A stretch of 64,000 bases of DNA from assembly GCA_036346375.1 (NCBI GenBank), contig CM070520.1, forward strand, positions 20,498,852 through 20,562,851, written 5' to 3'. The position numbers were made by a program, and so were the translations under genes. This document shows, one piece after another, positions 1 through 10,117 of the stretch (positions are counted from its first letter, which is position 1; each line of letters opens with the position of its first letter). The notes under the pieces were generated by a model. It made no database searches, was not told where the DNA came from, and saw only the letters and a program-made list of their open reading frames with translations. Source of the stretch: Guadua angustifolia. Lineage: Eukaryota; Streptophyta; Magnoliopsida; Poales; Poaceae.

Positions 1-679
1 CATCCCTCATCAAAACAAGCTAGAGAACAAGCTATTCCCGAGGTGGAAGTTGAAACGTCCATCCAGGAGCAGTCCAACTTCAAGTGGCCATAACTTTTGC
101 ATGCGGAGTCCGTTTGGGATGAGTGAGTACTTGATTGAAAGCTAATTTCGTGCTCTTTCCAATGGATCTAACCTCATAATCAAATTCCACTCGAGCTAGA
201 CACAGCAATAAAAAATGTTCGACAATTTCAGTCTCTTTGGGTGATGCGCCACCATTATTTTGGGTTGAGTTCCCATGTAATCAATATAATGTGAATCCAC
301 CTCCTAGCAGCCATCTCCTTGGCTATATATTGGACAAGCTCCCTCTCTATTCACTTAGGTTTTGTTAAGTTTAGTTGCCCCATGTGTGGAACTATAACCT
401 TGTTCTCCTGACTCGGCTAGGCGCGATAAACAAGTTGAACCTCGGTTAGTGTGTGTGCTTCATCCTTGTTCTTCTTTGGTTCTTCAATTGCTTGCAAGAA
501 TAGACCTTAAATGGTCAGGTCATCCGGGCTTTTAGTATGGTTGATAACAACAAGGAGTGTGGTTTAGCGATTGCGGGCGCTTATCTTTGTATGGTTCATA
601 GCCGTATCATCAAAGTCACCCTCTGCCTAATGGAAGTTATCCCCTCACCGGAAGATCGGGCACCCGTGCGCGCATCATT

Positions 680-691
680 TGGTATCAGAGC
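680..691 (+). other. Primer binding site (tRNA-iMet type) of the left arm
   Basis: TGGTATCAGAGC lies two bases after an LTR end (CGCATCA, ending at 677). This is the standard initiator-methionine tRNA primer site of plant LTR retrotransposons. The matching position in the inverted arm (about 1408-1421) is degenerate. Confidence 0.85.
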
Positions 692-1018
692 AACGGTTGA
701 CCGGTGAGTTCTTGTATCTTGTTGTTTGATTGTGTTCTTCCTAGAGTCTAGAAAATTTGCCCCACAAAAATATTATTTGTTCGCTGTCCAAACCCCGTTG
801 TGCATTCCAATCGTTAATTTTGTTTTTGCTAAATTGAGTTTGTGTCCGTTCTAGTGTTGTCTTGTTGTTGTTCATCTTCTTGTTCATCTCCTACCCCAAC
901 ATCCATCCATAAAACCCAAAAACAAACAAACCCATTTAAACTCGAAAAATCCCTTCTGCGGTATACCAAAAGATAACTCTCAATTTCCGCATCATTTTTG
1001 AGTGAAACTTCTCCTTTG

Positions 1019-1165
1019 GTCCCACTCAAAATGATGCGAAATTGAGAGTTATGGCGTTTTGGTGGCCGCAGAAAGGGATCTTTCGAGTTTAGTCCCACTC
1101 AAAATGATGCGGAAATTGAGAGTTATGGCGTTTTTGGTGGCTACTCTAAAGGGATCTTTCGAGCG
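1019..1165 (+). repeat. 73-bp tandem duplication at the centre of the inverted repeat
   Basis: Two adjacent copies begin GTCCCACTCAAAATGATGCG, at 1019 and about 1092. Each continues through a GAGAGTTATGGCG motif and ends near GGGATCTTTCGAG. The duplication lies near the symmetry axis of the two LTR/leader arms and is absent in this form from the left arm, so it probably arose during or after the rearrangement. Confidence 0.7.
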
Positions 1166-2104
1166 AGATGGGTTTGTTTGTTTTTGGGTTTTATGGATAG
1201 ATGTTGGGGTAGGGAGATGAACAAGAAGATGAATAGCAATAAGACAACACTAGAACGGACACAAACTCAATTTAGCAAAAACAAAATTAACGATTGAAGG
1301 CACAACGGGTTTGATAGCTTAACAAATGATATTTTTGTGGGGCAAATTTTCCGACTCTAGGAAGAACACAATCAAACAACAAGATACAAGAACTCACCGG
1401 CCAACTGTTGTTCGATACTCAAATGATACGCGCACGGGTGCCCGATCTTCCGGTGAGGGGATAACTTCGATTAGGAAGAGGTTGACTTTGACGATCCGGC
1501 TACGAACCACACAAGGATAAGTGCCCGCAATCGCGAAACCACATTCCTTGTTGTTCTCAACCGTGTCAAAAGCCCGGATGACCTGACCACGAAGGTCTAT
1601 TCTTGCAAGCAATCGAAGAACCAGCAAGAACAAGGATGAAGCACACACACGAACTGAGGTTCTGAACTTGTTTATCACGCTTCTAGCCGAAGTCAAGAGA
1701 ACAAGTTTATAGTTCCACACATGGGGCAACTAAACTTAACAAAACCTAAGGGAATAGAGAGGGAGCTTGTTCAATATATAGCCAAGGAGATGGCTGCTAG
1801 GAGGTGGATTCACATTACATTGATTACATGGGAACTTAGCCCAAAATAATGGTGGTGCAACACCCAAAGAGACTGAAACTGTCACACATTTTTGATTGCT
1901 ATGTCCAGCTCGAGTAGAATTTAATGATAATACTAGATCCATTGGAAAGAGCATGAAATTAGCTTTCAATCAATTACTCACTCATCCCAAACGGACTCCG
2001 CATGCAAAAGTTATGCCAGTTGAAGTTGGACTGCTCCTGGATGGACGTTTCAGCTTCCACCTAGGGAATAGCTTGTTCTCTAGTTTGTTTTGATGAGGAA
2101 TGGC

Positions 2105-5100
2105 ATCCTTGCTGCTCTAATCCATGACTCCTGAGCACAAGCATATTATTATTTAGTGGTCCATCCATTAAAATACAATTATGCAGCCCGAGAAACGAGT
2201 TCACCTGTTGATTTAGCTGTTGTGTGTGCGCTCGGGTAATTAGTATTTTTTGTGGGTGAAATGTTGTTGATCACAAGGAGGATTTTGTTGATCATTGACC
2301 ATTAATGCCATGGATGTATTCGACATAGCTATGTCCTCATCAATTGGAAATATTTTATTTGGGTTCCAGAGGTCTAGAGGTATTTTTTTGGAATTTTTCT
2401 GAATTTTATTGCTATTTATTTTGGCTTTATGGATTTTCCTGAATTATTTTAATTCAGAAAAGGATTAAAAATATCCAATAGTGTTCGGGATGAAACCCTA
2501 GGCCGGCCCGATCCAAATCTCCTGTGCGTCGCCATCCGGCCTGCTCCGCCAAACCCTAAACCGCCCCACGTCTTCATCGTCCGATCGCGTTCGAGTGATC
2601 ATCGTTCATCCACGTCGCCGTGCGCTACGCATCGTCAATCTGTTGCTGCGTGGTCGCTTGCGATGGAGCCACGTCGTCGCTCCGTGTCGCTGTCGAATTC
2701 CGCCACCGCCACAACCTCCTCCGCGTTTTTCGCATCAGATACGAACGCCAAGGGCCCCATTTAAAAAGCTGCTGACTGCATTGTATTCCCCGCACGCCAC
2801 CGCACATTCTATCCTGTGCACGCAAGCCAAGGTTCGCCCTAGCCGCCGCACAAACTCGCCGTAGTGCCGAAGTGTCTCCGCCGTTCACTGCGCTACCGCC
2901 GGTCTGTTTCCGCCGTCACTGAGGTCACCGGAGAGTTCCTCGCGCCGAGCCGCGTCGAACGCACCATCCTTCATTGCCGGAGGAGCCCCGTAGCACCGTC
3001 GCTATCATCATCTTCTTCTACTCCGGTGAACCCGCGCCGCCGTGCCATCGTCGCCAAGCCGAGCTTCGTCGACCGTCCGATCTTCACCCAATGCTCCGGA
3101 TTTTGCAGTGTCACCCGATCAACAGTAAACCCCATCTTCATCTTTCAGCCGTTAGATTAACTTGAACGGTGTAGATCGCACCGTGTAGATCTGTGTTAAT
3201 TCACTCTCAGCTGTTAGATCTTGATCCTAGGGTGTTAGTTAAGCCACGATGTTGGAATCGCCGCCACCGTCCGATACACGCTGGTCGGTCCAAATCGTGC
3301 CACGTGTCGTGCCCACAGTACCGCTAGAGCCGCATCGCGTCGGTTCATCTCGACCGTTCATTTTGAACTGAGCGGACGAGATCGCACCGCACGCCGGGCC
3401 AGTCCCATGTCAACACGTGTCGCGCGGAAACCGAAGAGTCAGCGTCGCCAGTCTCTGTCAACGTCACCCCGATTATTTCTAGCCGTCTGATCCAAATCCA
3501 AGGGTCACCGTAGTGCCGAGTGTAGAGCCCGCAGTAGGCCAGTGCCGCTTTGTGATGATCAATCCCGGCCGCTCGTTTTGAATCGAACGGATGAGATTGA
3601 TTTGAGCCTCGGTTAATAGCGTCGTGCCGCGTGTCGCATTCCTATTGGTCCAACTGTCCCCATCGACGCCGCTATGCGTCGGGCGGTGCACCAGTGCACA
3701 AGATCGTCGATCCATGGTGCTCAAGTCGTGCCATGGACCGCGTCCATGCACCAGGACTCGTGGCAGCCTTTGGTTGCGACGCGTGTCGGCTGGTGATTGG
3801 GCCACGTGTCATGCTGACGTCAGCGATGACGTTATAATTAATTTTCTTTATAAAAATAATTTGGTAGAAATTCGTTTTGATGCTGACATCATCAGAGGTC
3901 ATGCTAATGTCATAAATGCGAATTTCCCGTATAGAAATAATTCGGATAAATCGGAATATCTGATTTTTAGGGTTTTCCAATTAATTAAAACTTTGAAAGG
4001 CCATATCTTTTGCGTCCAAACTCCGACTGAGGTCATTCTAGTCCCTAAAAATTTTTAAAATTGTGATCTATTTATTGGTGAATTTTATTTATTTTTTGGA
4101 GTTGATTTTGCTCTCTGTGTTTGGTTATTTATTGCTTTCTCCTTCGTTGCGCGTAGGCGTTGAGTTGTCGGGAGACTTTGTGGTTGAGGAGCCAGCGCTT
4201 GACCAGGTTGCAGAGCAGGATCCAAACCCATTTGAAGGCAAGTCGTGCTTTGACCATGTTGAACCTATGTTTAAATGTTATGTTGTTTTAAATGTATTCC
4301 ACATATTTCAATTATTAAAGGTTTGTCATATGTTGGGAGTAGTTAATCATCCACTTGAGTTACTTTCACCTTCGCCATGTCGTATGCCATAATTCATTTG
4401 TCACCCTAGAATGGTTTGATAGTAATTGGTAGCTATATATGCAAATGTGGGTAGCTAGAACGCAAGTAGAATGCTTAGGCATGCAATGAGTCATTATTTC
4501 ATGAACAAATGTTTAATATTGCTTAATGATTATGGAACATATTTACTAATTGTGTATCGGTGTTGTCACACTATGTTGGTATTGTTGATGGCACGTGGTG
4601 CATGGTAAATCAACCGGGGTGGTAAAATGATTTAGACTGAGGCAAGTGGCAAGTCTTTGTGGTGGGCCAAGGTTGGCACGTGGGCGGTCGCATTTGCTTT
4701 TTATGATGTTTGTGGTTTGGACATGGTGATTTTTGGTTAGTCTTGCCTTGGTCAATTAAGGACTTAACCTTGCAAGAATTTGAACTGAGTCATTCATACA
4801 ACCACAAGTCTAAAATAGGATAGACCTAGCTGATTAATTTGTTGAGTCTAAACTTTAGTACTATTGTGGTGGTGTGAGGCCCGAGTAGTGGTAACCAGTC
4901 CTCGCACGGGTTGGCTCACATGGTGCAAGAGGGGAGCTCTGGATGTGGTAACCAGTTCCACTAGTGTTGAAACCTTAGCAGATAGTACTAGGTTTAGATA
5001 GGCATTGGAAAGGCTTTGTTATGGTCACTCGCCTTGGCGGTGTTTGATTATATCTGTGGGTAAAGTTTATAACCCTGCAGAGTGTAAAACCTATTCGAAT

Positions 5101-5761
5101 AGCCGTGCTCACGGTATTGGGCATTGCTCGGTGATTACAGTCAAGGGTTAGATTTTTATTAAACAAATGTGGGGATGGAATGTGGAAATAAGGATATGAG
5201 TTGGACATTGAAAACAAATGCAAAAGTTATTACTGTTATTATTTGTTTTACTGTCTTTCAATCTATTTATGCTACTCTTTTGTAAGTGTTGTTTATGCAA
5301 AGTAACCATGTAGCCTATCCTTTGTACTAAGCCATGCATATAGTAAGTAGACTTGCATTCTGTGCACGACTTGTTGAGTGCTTTATGTACTCACCCCTTG
5401 CCACCAACATCATCAATTGAGGAAGAAGCAACGCCTGCATTTGAGGAGGAGTTCCAGGAGAAGGCGCACAATTAGGGTGCGAACCTTGTTAGTTGCCTGT
5501 GGCAGTTGAAGGGTTTCTACGCATTTATTTATTTATGTTGCAGTTTATTTATTTACTTTCAGTTAGCCCTGCGTGGCGTATTCATATAAGGTGGACCATA
5601 AGGTCATTCAACCATTATATTAAACTTGATAAAGTCTTATTTATAATTATCGTTGGGGTATGATTGTGATATTCATCTATGTTGAGCCTGTGTGCACTAG
5701 CGTGATCCTGGACTAGTGCGAAATACACAGAGGGTCCGGATTTGCAAATTCGGGTCCCGAC
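2105..5761 (+). repeat. Long LTR-like sequence, probably a solo LTR (left edge unclear)
   Basis: No intact gene is seen. The block has an AT-rich start (2270-2480), a GC-rich section rich in CCGCC and GTCG (2500-3450) and a low-complexity tail. It ends with GGTCCCGACA at 5761, exactly where a gypsy protease reading begins. A short coding-looking stretch near 4150-4250 reads EEPALDQVAEQDPNPFEG but is not part of a recognisable gene. The CCCGACA end is typical of plant gypsy LTRs. A matching TG start and target duplication could not be placed with confidence. Bases 2105-2270 show nothing identifiable. Confidence 0.5.
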
Positions 5762-8757
5762 AGGGCTATTGTTAATTTGATGCCATATACGACCTGCAAA
5801 AAACTGTTAAGTCTGATGAAGACTTGATCGAAACCAATATGGTTTTGAACGACTTCACAGACGATCCCACTAGGGCTAAAGGAGTCATGGTTACGGAATT
5901 CATCGTTGGCAGCAAAACTTTGCCGACAGCTTTCTTCGATATTGATGCCAAACGCAGCTATAGCATCTTGTTTGGGCGAGATTGGATACATGCAAATTGT
6001 TGCATCCCGCCGACTATGCACCAATTGCTCGTCCAGTGAAATGGGGATGAAGTTGAAGTCGTCTCAGCCGATTCAATGGCGCATATTGTGATGGCTAGTT
6101 CGGATGCGAATTGGCCACACAAAGAAGCTGAATGTATATCAGGCAGAGCATTAGACGACTGTGACTTTATCTGCATTGGTAAGATAGGGTTTATGCCGAT
6201 CAGTGTCAAGCCAGGCACATTCGATCGGGCAAATCAGGTTTTGCGAAGATGGAGTCAAAAGTAACGATGAAAGCACTAGAAGAGAGAATGCAGAGCTATC
6301 AGCAGATAATAGATAGCTACGAAGCCATTAAGGATTTTCAAGAAATTAAAAAGTTAGAACAAGGTTTTACTTCTGCCGATTTGCTAGAAGAAGTCGACAT
6401 AGGAGGAGGCGACCGAAAGAAGCCTACTTTTGTTAGTGCAAATTTGGATGTAACGTACAAGGCCAGGTTGGTAGAAATTCTTAAAACACATAAAGATTAT
6501 TTTGCATAGGAGTATTATGAGATGACTCATTTAAGTCGACAACTTGTCGAACATCGGCTACCTATAAAGCCGGGATATTAGCCATTCAAACAGTACCCCT
6601 GATGTTTTAATTTGGCTTTGTATAGTGTCATTAAAGAAGAAATAGAATGATTACTAGAGGCCAAATTTATTAGGCCTTGCCGATATGCCGAATGAGTCTC
6701 CAATACCATTCTTGTTATAAAGAAGAATGGTAAACTCTGGGTGTGTGTAGATTTTAGGGATTTAAATAAAGCCACACGAAAAGACGAGTATCCGTTGCCA
6801 ATTGCTGATATGCTTATCGACGCTACATCGGGTAATAAAATTATTAGTTTTCTTGATGGAAATGCCGAATTAACCAAATATTCATGGCAGAAGCCGATGT
6901 ACCTAAAACCGCCTTCAGATGCCCTGGTGTTTTAGGGTTGTTCGAATGGACGGTTATGACATTCGTCTTAAAAAATGCTAGTGCAACTTACCAGCACGCC
7001 ATGAACCTGATTTTCCACAATATAATCGGACATATTGTTGAGATCTATATTGATGATGTGGTAGTAAAGTCTAAGGATGACTTACAACATTTGGCCGATT
7101 TGAAGAAAGTTTTACAGAATACAAGGGCACATGGCTTGAAGATGAATCCCCTTAAGTGTGTGTTCAGCGTGTCAGTGATAATTCCTAGGTTTTATAGTTC
7201 ATGAGAGAGGAATAGAAGTCAACCAAGAGAGGGTTAAGGCCATAACCAAAACAACGCCACCGACATGCAAAAACGAGTTACAGAAGCTTATCAGCAAAAT
7301 TAATTACTTACGACGGTTTATTTCCAATTTGTTGGGGTGAATACAGGCATTTACCCTGTTACTGAAATTAAAGGATAATCAGGAATTTGTTTGGGGGCCG
7401 ATTAGCAAAAAGCTTTTGATAATGTAAAGGAATACCTGATAAATCCTCCAGTATTGGCCGCACCGCGGAAAGGGGTCCCATTTAAGCTATATATATCGGC
7501 TAAGAAGGAAACTATTGGAGCAGTTTTGGTGCAGGAAGTCGATGGTAAGGACAGGGTGATTTTCTATTTAAGTCGATGACTCCTGGATGCTGAAATCAGG
7601 TACCTTTTTGTGGAGAAATTATGCTTGTCTTTGTATTTTGCTTTCACAAAGTTAAGGCATTACATTTTAGCATCGACTTGTAAAGTGGTCTGTAAGGTCG
7701 ATGTCATAAAATATATGTTATCAGCCCGATTTTGTGTGGTTGACTTGGCAAATGGGCTTATGCATTGATCGAGTTTGACCTATCATATGAATCGGCTAAA
7801 GCCGTAAAAGGGCAAGTGATAGCCGATTTTATAACAGGATGCGAGACCTCTACCGATCTAGTTTCCATTACTCCTTGGTAGCTTTACTTTGATGGATCGG
7901 TATGTCAAGAAGGTGATGGCATAGGAGTAGTCCTGGTTTCACCAAAAGAACATAACTTCGAATTTGCATATCGGTTAAAGAGCCGATGTTCCAACAACCA
8001 AGCAGAGTCTGAGGCATTACTCAAGGGCCTACAACTGCTAGAAACTATTGGAGTAGATATTGTTGAGGCCTATGGTGATTCTTTATTAGTCATTCAGTAG
8101 GTTAAAGGAGATTATCAATGTTACGACAAGGTATTATTCAATTATTTAGAGTAGTGTCTTGATACAATCGGCTCGTTCAATTCATTTTCTATCGAACATA
8201 TCCCTCGAGGGATGAACGATAGGGCAAACTTGCTGGCCCAGCAAGAATCGGGCTACAAAAATTTCAATCGACGCATTGTACCTGAAATAGTAGACAAGGC
8301 AGTAATGTGTGCTGGTTTTGCTGATTGGAGGATCAGGATAAAAGAGTATTTGATTGATCCATCGAAGCCGATCGAGCACAAAGTCAGGCAACAGGCATTG
8401 AGGTATGTTGTACTCGATGACGTGCTATATTATCGAACAATGGAGGGGTTACTGTTAAGATGTCTTGAAGCCGACGAAGCTAAGGTCGCAATGGGTGAAG
8501 TGCACGAAGGAATTTATGGGTCCCATCAGTCGACTCACAAAATGAAATGGATGCTCTGACGCATAGGTATTTTTGGCCAATGATGCTGGAAGATTGTTCC
8601 GATATTATAAGAGGTGCCAGACTTGTCAAAAGTTCGGTAACGTGCAACTTGCACCAACATCGGCTTTACACCCGATCATCAAGCCATGACCGTTTAGAGG
8701 ATGCGGTTAGACGTAATCGACCAAATATTTTCAGCTTCAAGCAAAGGCCATAAGTTC
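5762..8757 (+). pseudogene. Decayed Tat-type gypsy pol, first part (protease to integrase core)
   Basis: Reading left to right, the frame pieces give an aspartic-protease region (5762-6040, starting in the GAIVNLMPY stretch), a linker (6249-6509), and a reverse transcriptase (about 6540-7400) with catalytic YIDD at 7046-7057. A second, plant-type RNase H follows (about 7880-8260, motif YFDGS), then an integrase zinc region and core start (8400-8757). Many in-frame stops and frameshifts make it a pseudogene. The second RNase H and the closing peptide of the distal part place it in the Tat-like group. Gag is missing; the LTR-like block to the left replaces it. The reading stops at the insertion point of the next element and resumes at 20603. 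Confidence 0.85.
8753..8757 (+). other. Target-site duplication AGTTC (left copy)
   Basis: AGTTC at 8753-8757 directly precedes the LTR start TGTCGACGG. The same five bases follow the LTR end CCCCGACA at 20603-20607. Five-base duplications are normal for gypsy integration. Confidence 0.95.
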
Positions 8758-9452
8758 TGTCGACGGTTCGGGAACGGATCCTCCGCCGAGCTTACTTGTT
8801 GAATGAGGGATCAACTTAAGGCCCCTTTCCCGCCAGGGGTGTAGCGTCCGAGGCCCTGCCGAGCTACAGAGCGAGGCGACCAAGACAATCGCAAGGCACA
8901 AGAGGTCGTTTTTATCTGGTTCGGGCCTCTCGCGGGGGAGATAACAACCCTACGTCCAGTAGTTGCACTGATATCTGAAGATGGTTACAAGTGTGTGTAC
9001 AAGTAAGAGTGAAGGTCTAGTGGAGCTAACTTAGCCAGAAAGGGAGTGAGAGAAATCCTGCACGCGAGAGGGTATTTATAGGGGATTACAGGCGACAAAG
9101 CATTCATTGCAGGCGTGCCCACTATTCTTGGACGGCGCAGATCGCTGTTGCGCGCCACCGCCGGGCACCACGCGACGTGGTACAATGGCGGTATTATGGT
9201 GCGCGCACCACCTGACGGCCCGCAGCTAATGCCGATCACCAGAGGGCCGTGCGGCTTTTGGGTGGGCTTAGAGGCAGCTTCGGCGGACTGGGTCAACAGG
9301 TCGTGGGCCCCCGAGCAAGCATGCTCGGGGGGCTTGGCGAAGGCCGGCATGCTCGGGGGAACCGCACGTAGGGACCATGCCCAGGTACGGGCATGGCAGG
9401 AGCTTGGCCGGGTCGCGATGGTCGTTTCTGGGCGAATAACCAATCCCCGACA
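8758..9452 (-). repeat. 3' LTR of the Tat element
   Basis: 695 bp, starting TGTCGACGG and ending CCCCGACA. It is very similar to the LTR at 19922-20602 except for two poorly matching blocks (about 8920-8975 and 9109-9260). Just inside the LTR, 9453-9466 (CTAGCCCCCGAGG region) is G-rich on the minus strand and fits a polypurine tract. Confidence 0.92.
9073..9080 (-). promoter_or_regulatory. LTR TATA box (3' LTR copy)
   Basis: Reads TATAAATA on the minus strand. The same site is present in the other LTR at 20230-20237. It fixes the transcription direction of the element as leftward. Confidence 0.7.
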
Positions 9453-9565
9453 GCTAGCCCCCGAGGCTAAAGGGGGAAACTTGCCTTGCCGAGGCATCCG
9501 CCTTAAGCCTCCAGAATATTTCAGAGGGGTTGGTGCCCCATGGCGAATGCCGGCCCGGGAACAAG

Positions 9566-9790
9566 GAGCCCTTGCGATGAGAAACTTACCGCAACATCCG
9601 AGCAACGCTTGCTCGGGAATGAGGAACTTTACGGTGAAGAGCTACCGCAGCATCCGAGGAACGCTTGCTCGGGGATGAGGATCTTTGCGGTGAAAAGCTA
9701 TCGCAGCATCCGAGCAACGCTTGCTCGGGAACGGGGATCTTTGCGGTGAAAAGCTACCGCAGCATCCGAGCAACGCTTGCTCGGGAACGG
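9566..9790 (+). repeat. 56-bp tandem array, each unit with a perfect or near-perfect hairpin
   Basis: Four hairpins start at 9598, 9654, 9710 and 9766, an exact 56-bp spacing, preceded by a partial unit. Three read CCGAGCAACGCTTGCTCGG; the second has one change (GAGGA). The spacer carries the repeated text TTTGCGGTGAAAAGCTA. The array lies between the 3' LTR and the TATA box of the antisense gene, so it sits where upstream control sites for that gene would be. Confidence 0.92.
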
Positions 9791-9990
9791 GCGTATTTGC
9801 CCAAGGGTTTTCCCAGCCAATGCCTCGGGGGACCAAAGGGGGCAAAAACGCGACGGTTCCTTCCCAACGAAGCCTTAGCGGGTACGATTCTGACAGCTTT
9901 TGGAGAATCGCGCTGCGAAAGCGGCCGAACCGAGCCGCCACGCTATTATCGGACACGGAACGGTTTTCCCGCCCGTTCGGTTTCTCCGCC

Positions 9991-9996
9991 TATAAA
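9991..9996 (+). promoter_or_regulatory. TATA box of the antisense gene
   Basis: TATAAA in a GC-rich setting (context CGCCTATAAACATCAGG), about 120 bp before the ATG at 10118. This spacing allows a transcription start near 10025 with a leader of about 90 bases. It is separate from the LTR promoters and faces the other way. Confidence 0.65.
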
Positions 9997-10117
9997 CATC
10001 AGGCGGGGACAGTTTCTGGAAACTTTTTCCCCCACGATTCGCATTTAGACCTGAGGAAGCGCTTCGTTCTTCCAACTTCCTTCCGCCGCTCCATTGCTCC
10101 TTCCTCCAACCCCTCGT

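Larger units (their letters stand above)
1..2104. mobile_element. Head-to-head pair of gypsy LTR/leader arms (large inverted repeat)
   Basis: Bases 1-960 reappear in reverse complement at about 1150-2104. Landmarks such as the arm starting TCATCAAAACAA near 8 match its complement near 2085. Each arm is an LTR end followed by untranslated leader. The left LTR ends at about 677 and is followed by TT and a tRNA-iMet-type primer site. The right LTR starts near 1424 in opposite orientation. Neither arm has gag or pol. The left arm continues off the window edge. The two 5' ends therefore face each other, which a single normal insertion does not produce. It could arise from an inverted duplication or from recombination between two insertions. 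Confidence 0.75.

Noticed and set aside
2595..3165. GC-rich open frames that could be a small gene
   Set aside because: Frames overlap on both strands, are of low complexity and sit in LTR-like sequence. No splice or domain support.
4166..5761. A 1.6-kb LTR from TGTCGGGAGAC (4166) to GGTCCCGACA (5761)
   Set aside because: The ends look complementary, but the start sits inside a coding-looking stretch and the flanking five bases do not match. A longer LTR is as likely.
8985..9678. Long open frames on both strands in and beside the left LTR (206 and 187 residues)
   Set aside because: They lie in LTR sequence and run over the hairpin array. The composition is LTR-like and no domain is present.
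9598..9784. Evenly spaced palindromic repeats resembling a CRISPR array
   Set aside because: Spacers are near-identical to each other, the genome is a plant nuclear one and no cas genes exist. It is a plain tandem repeat.
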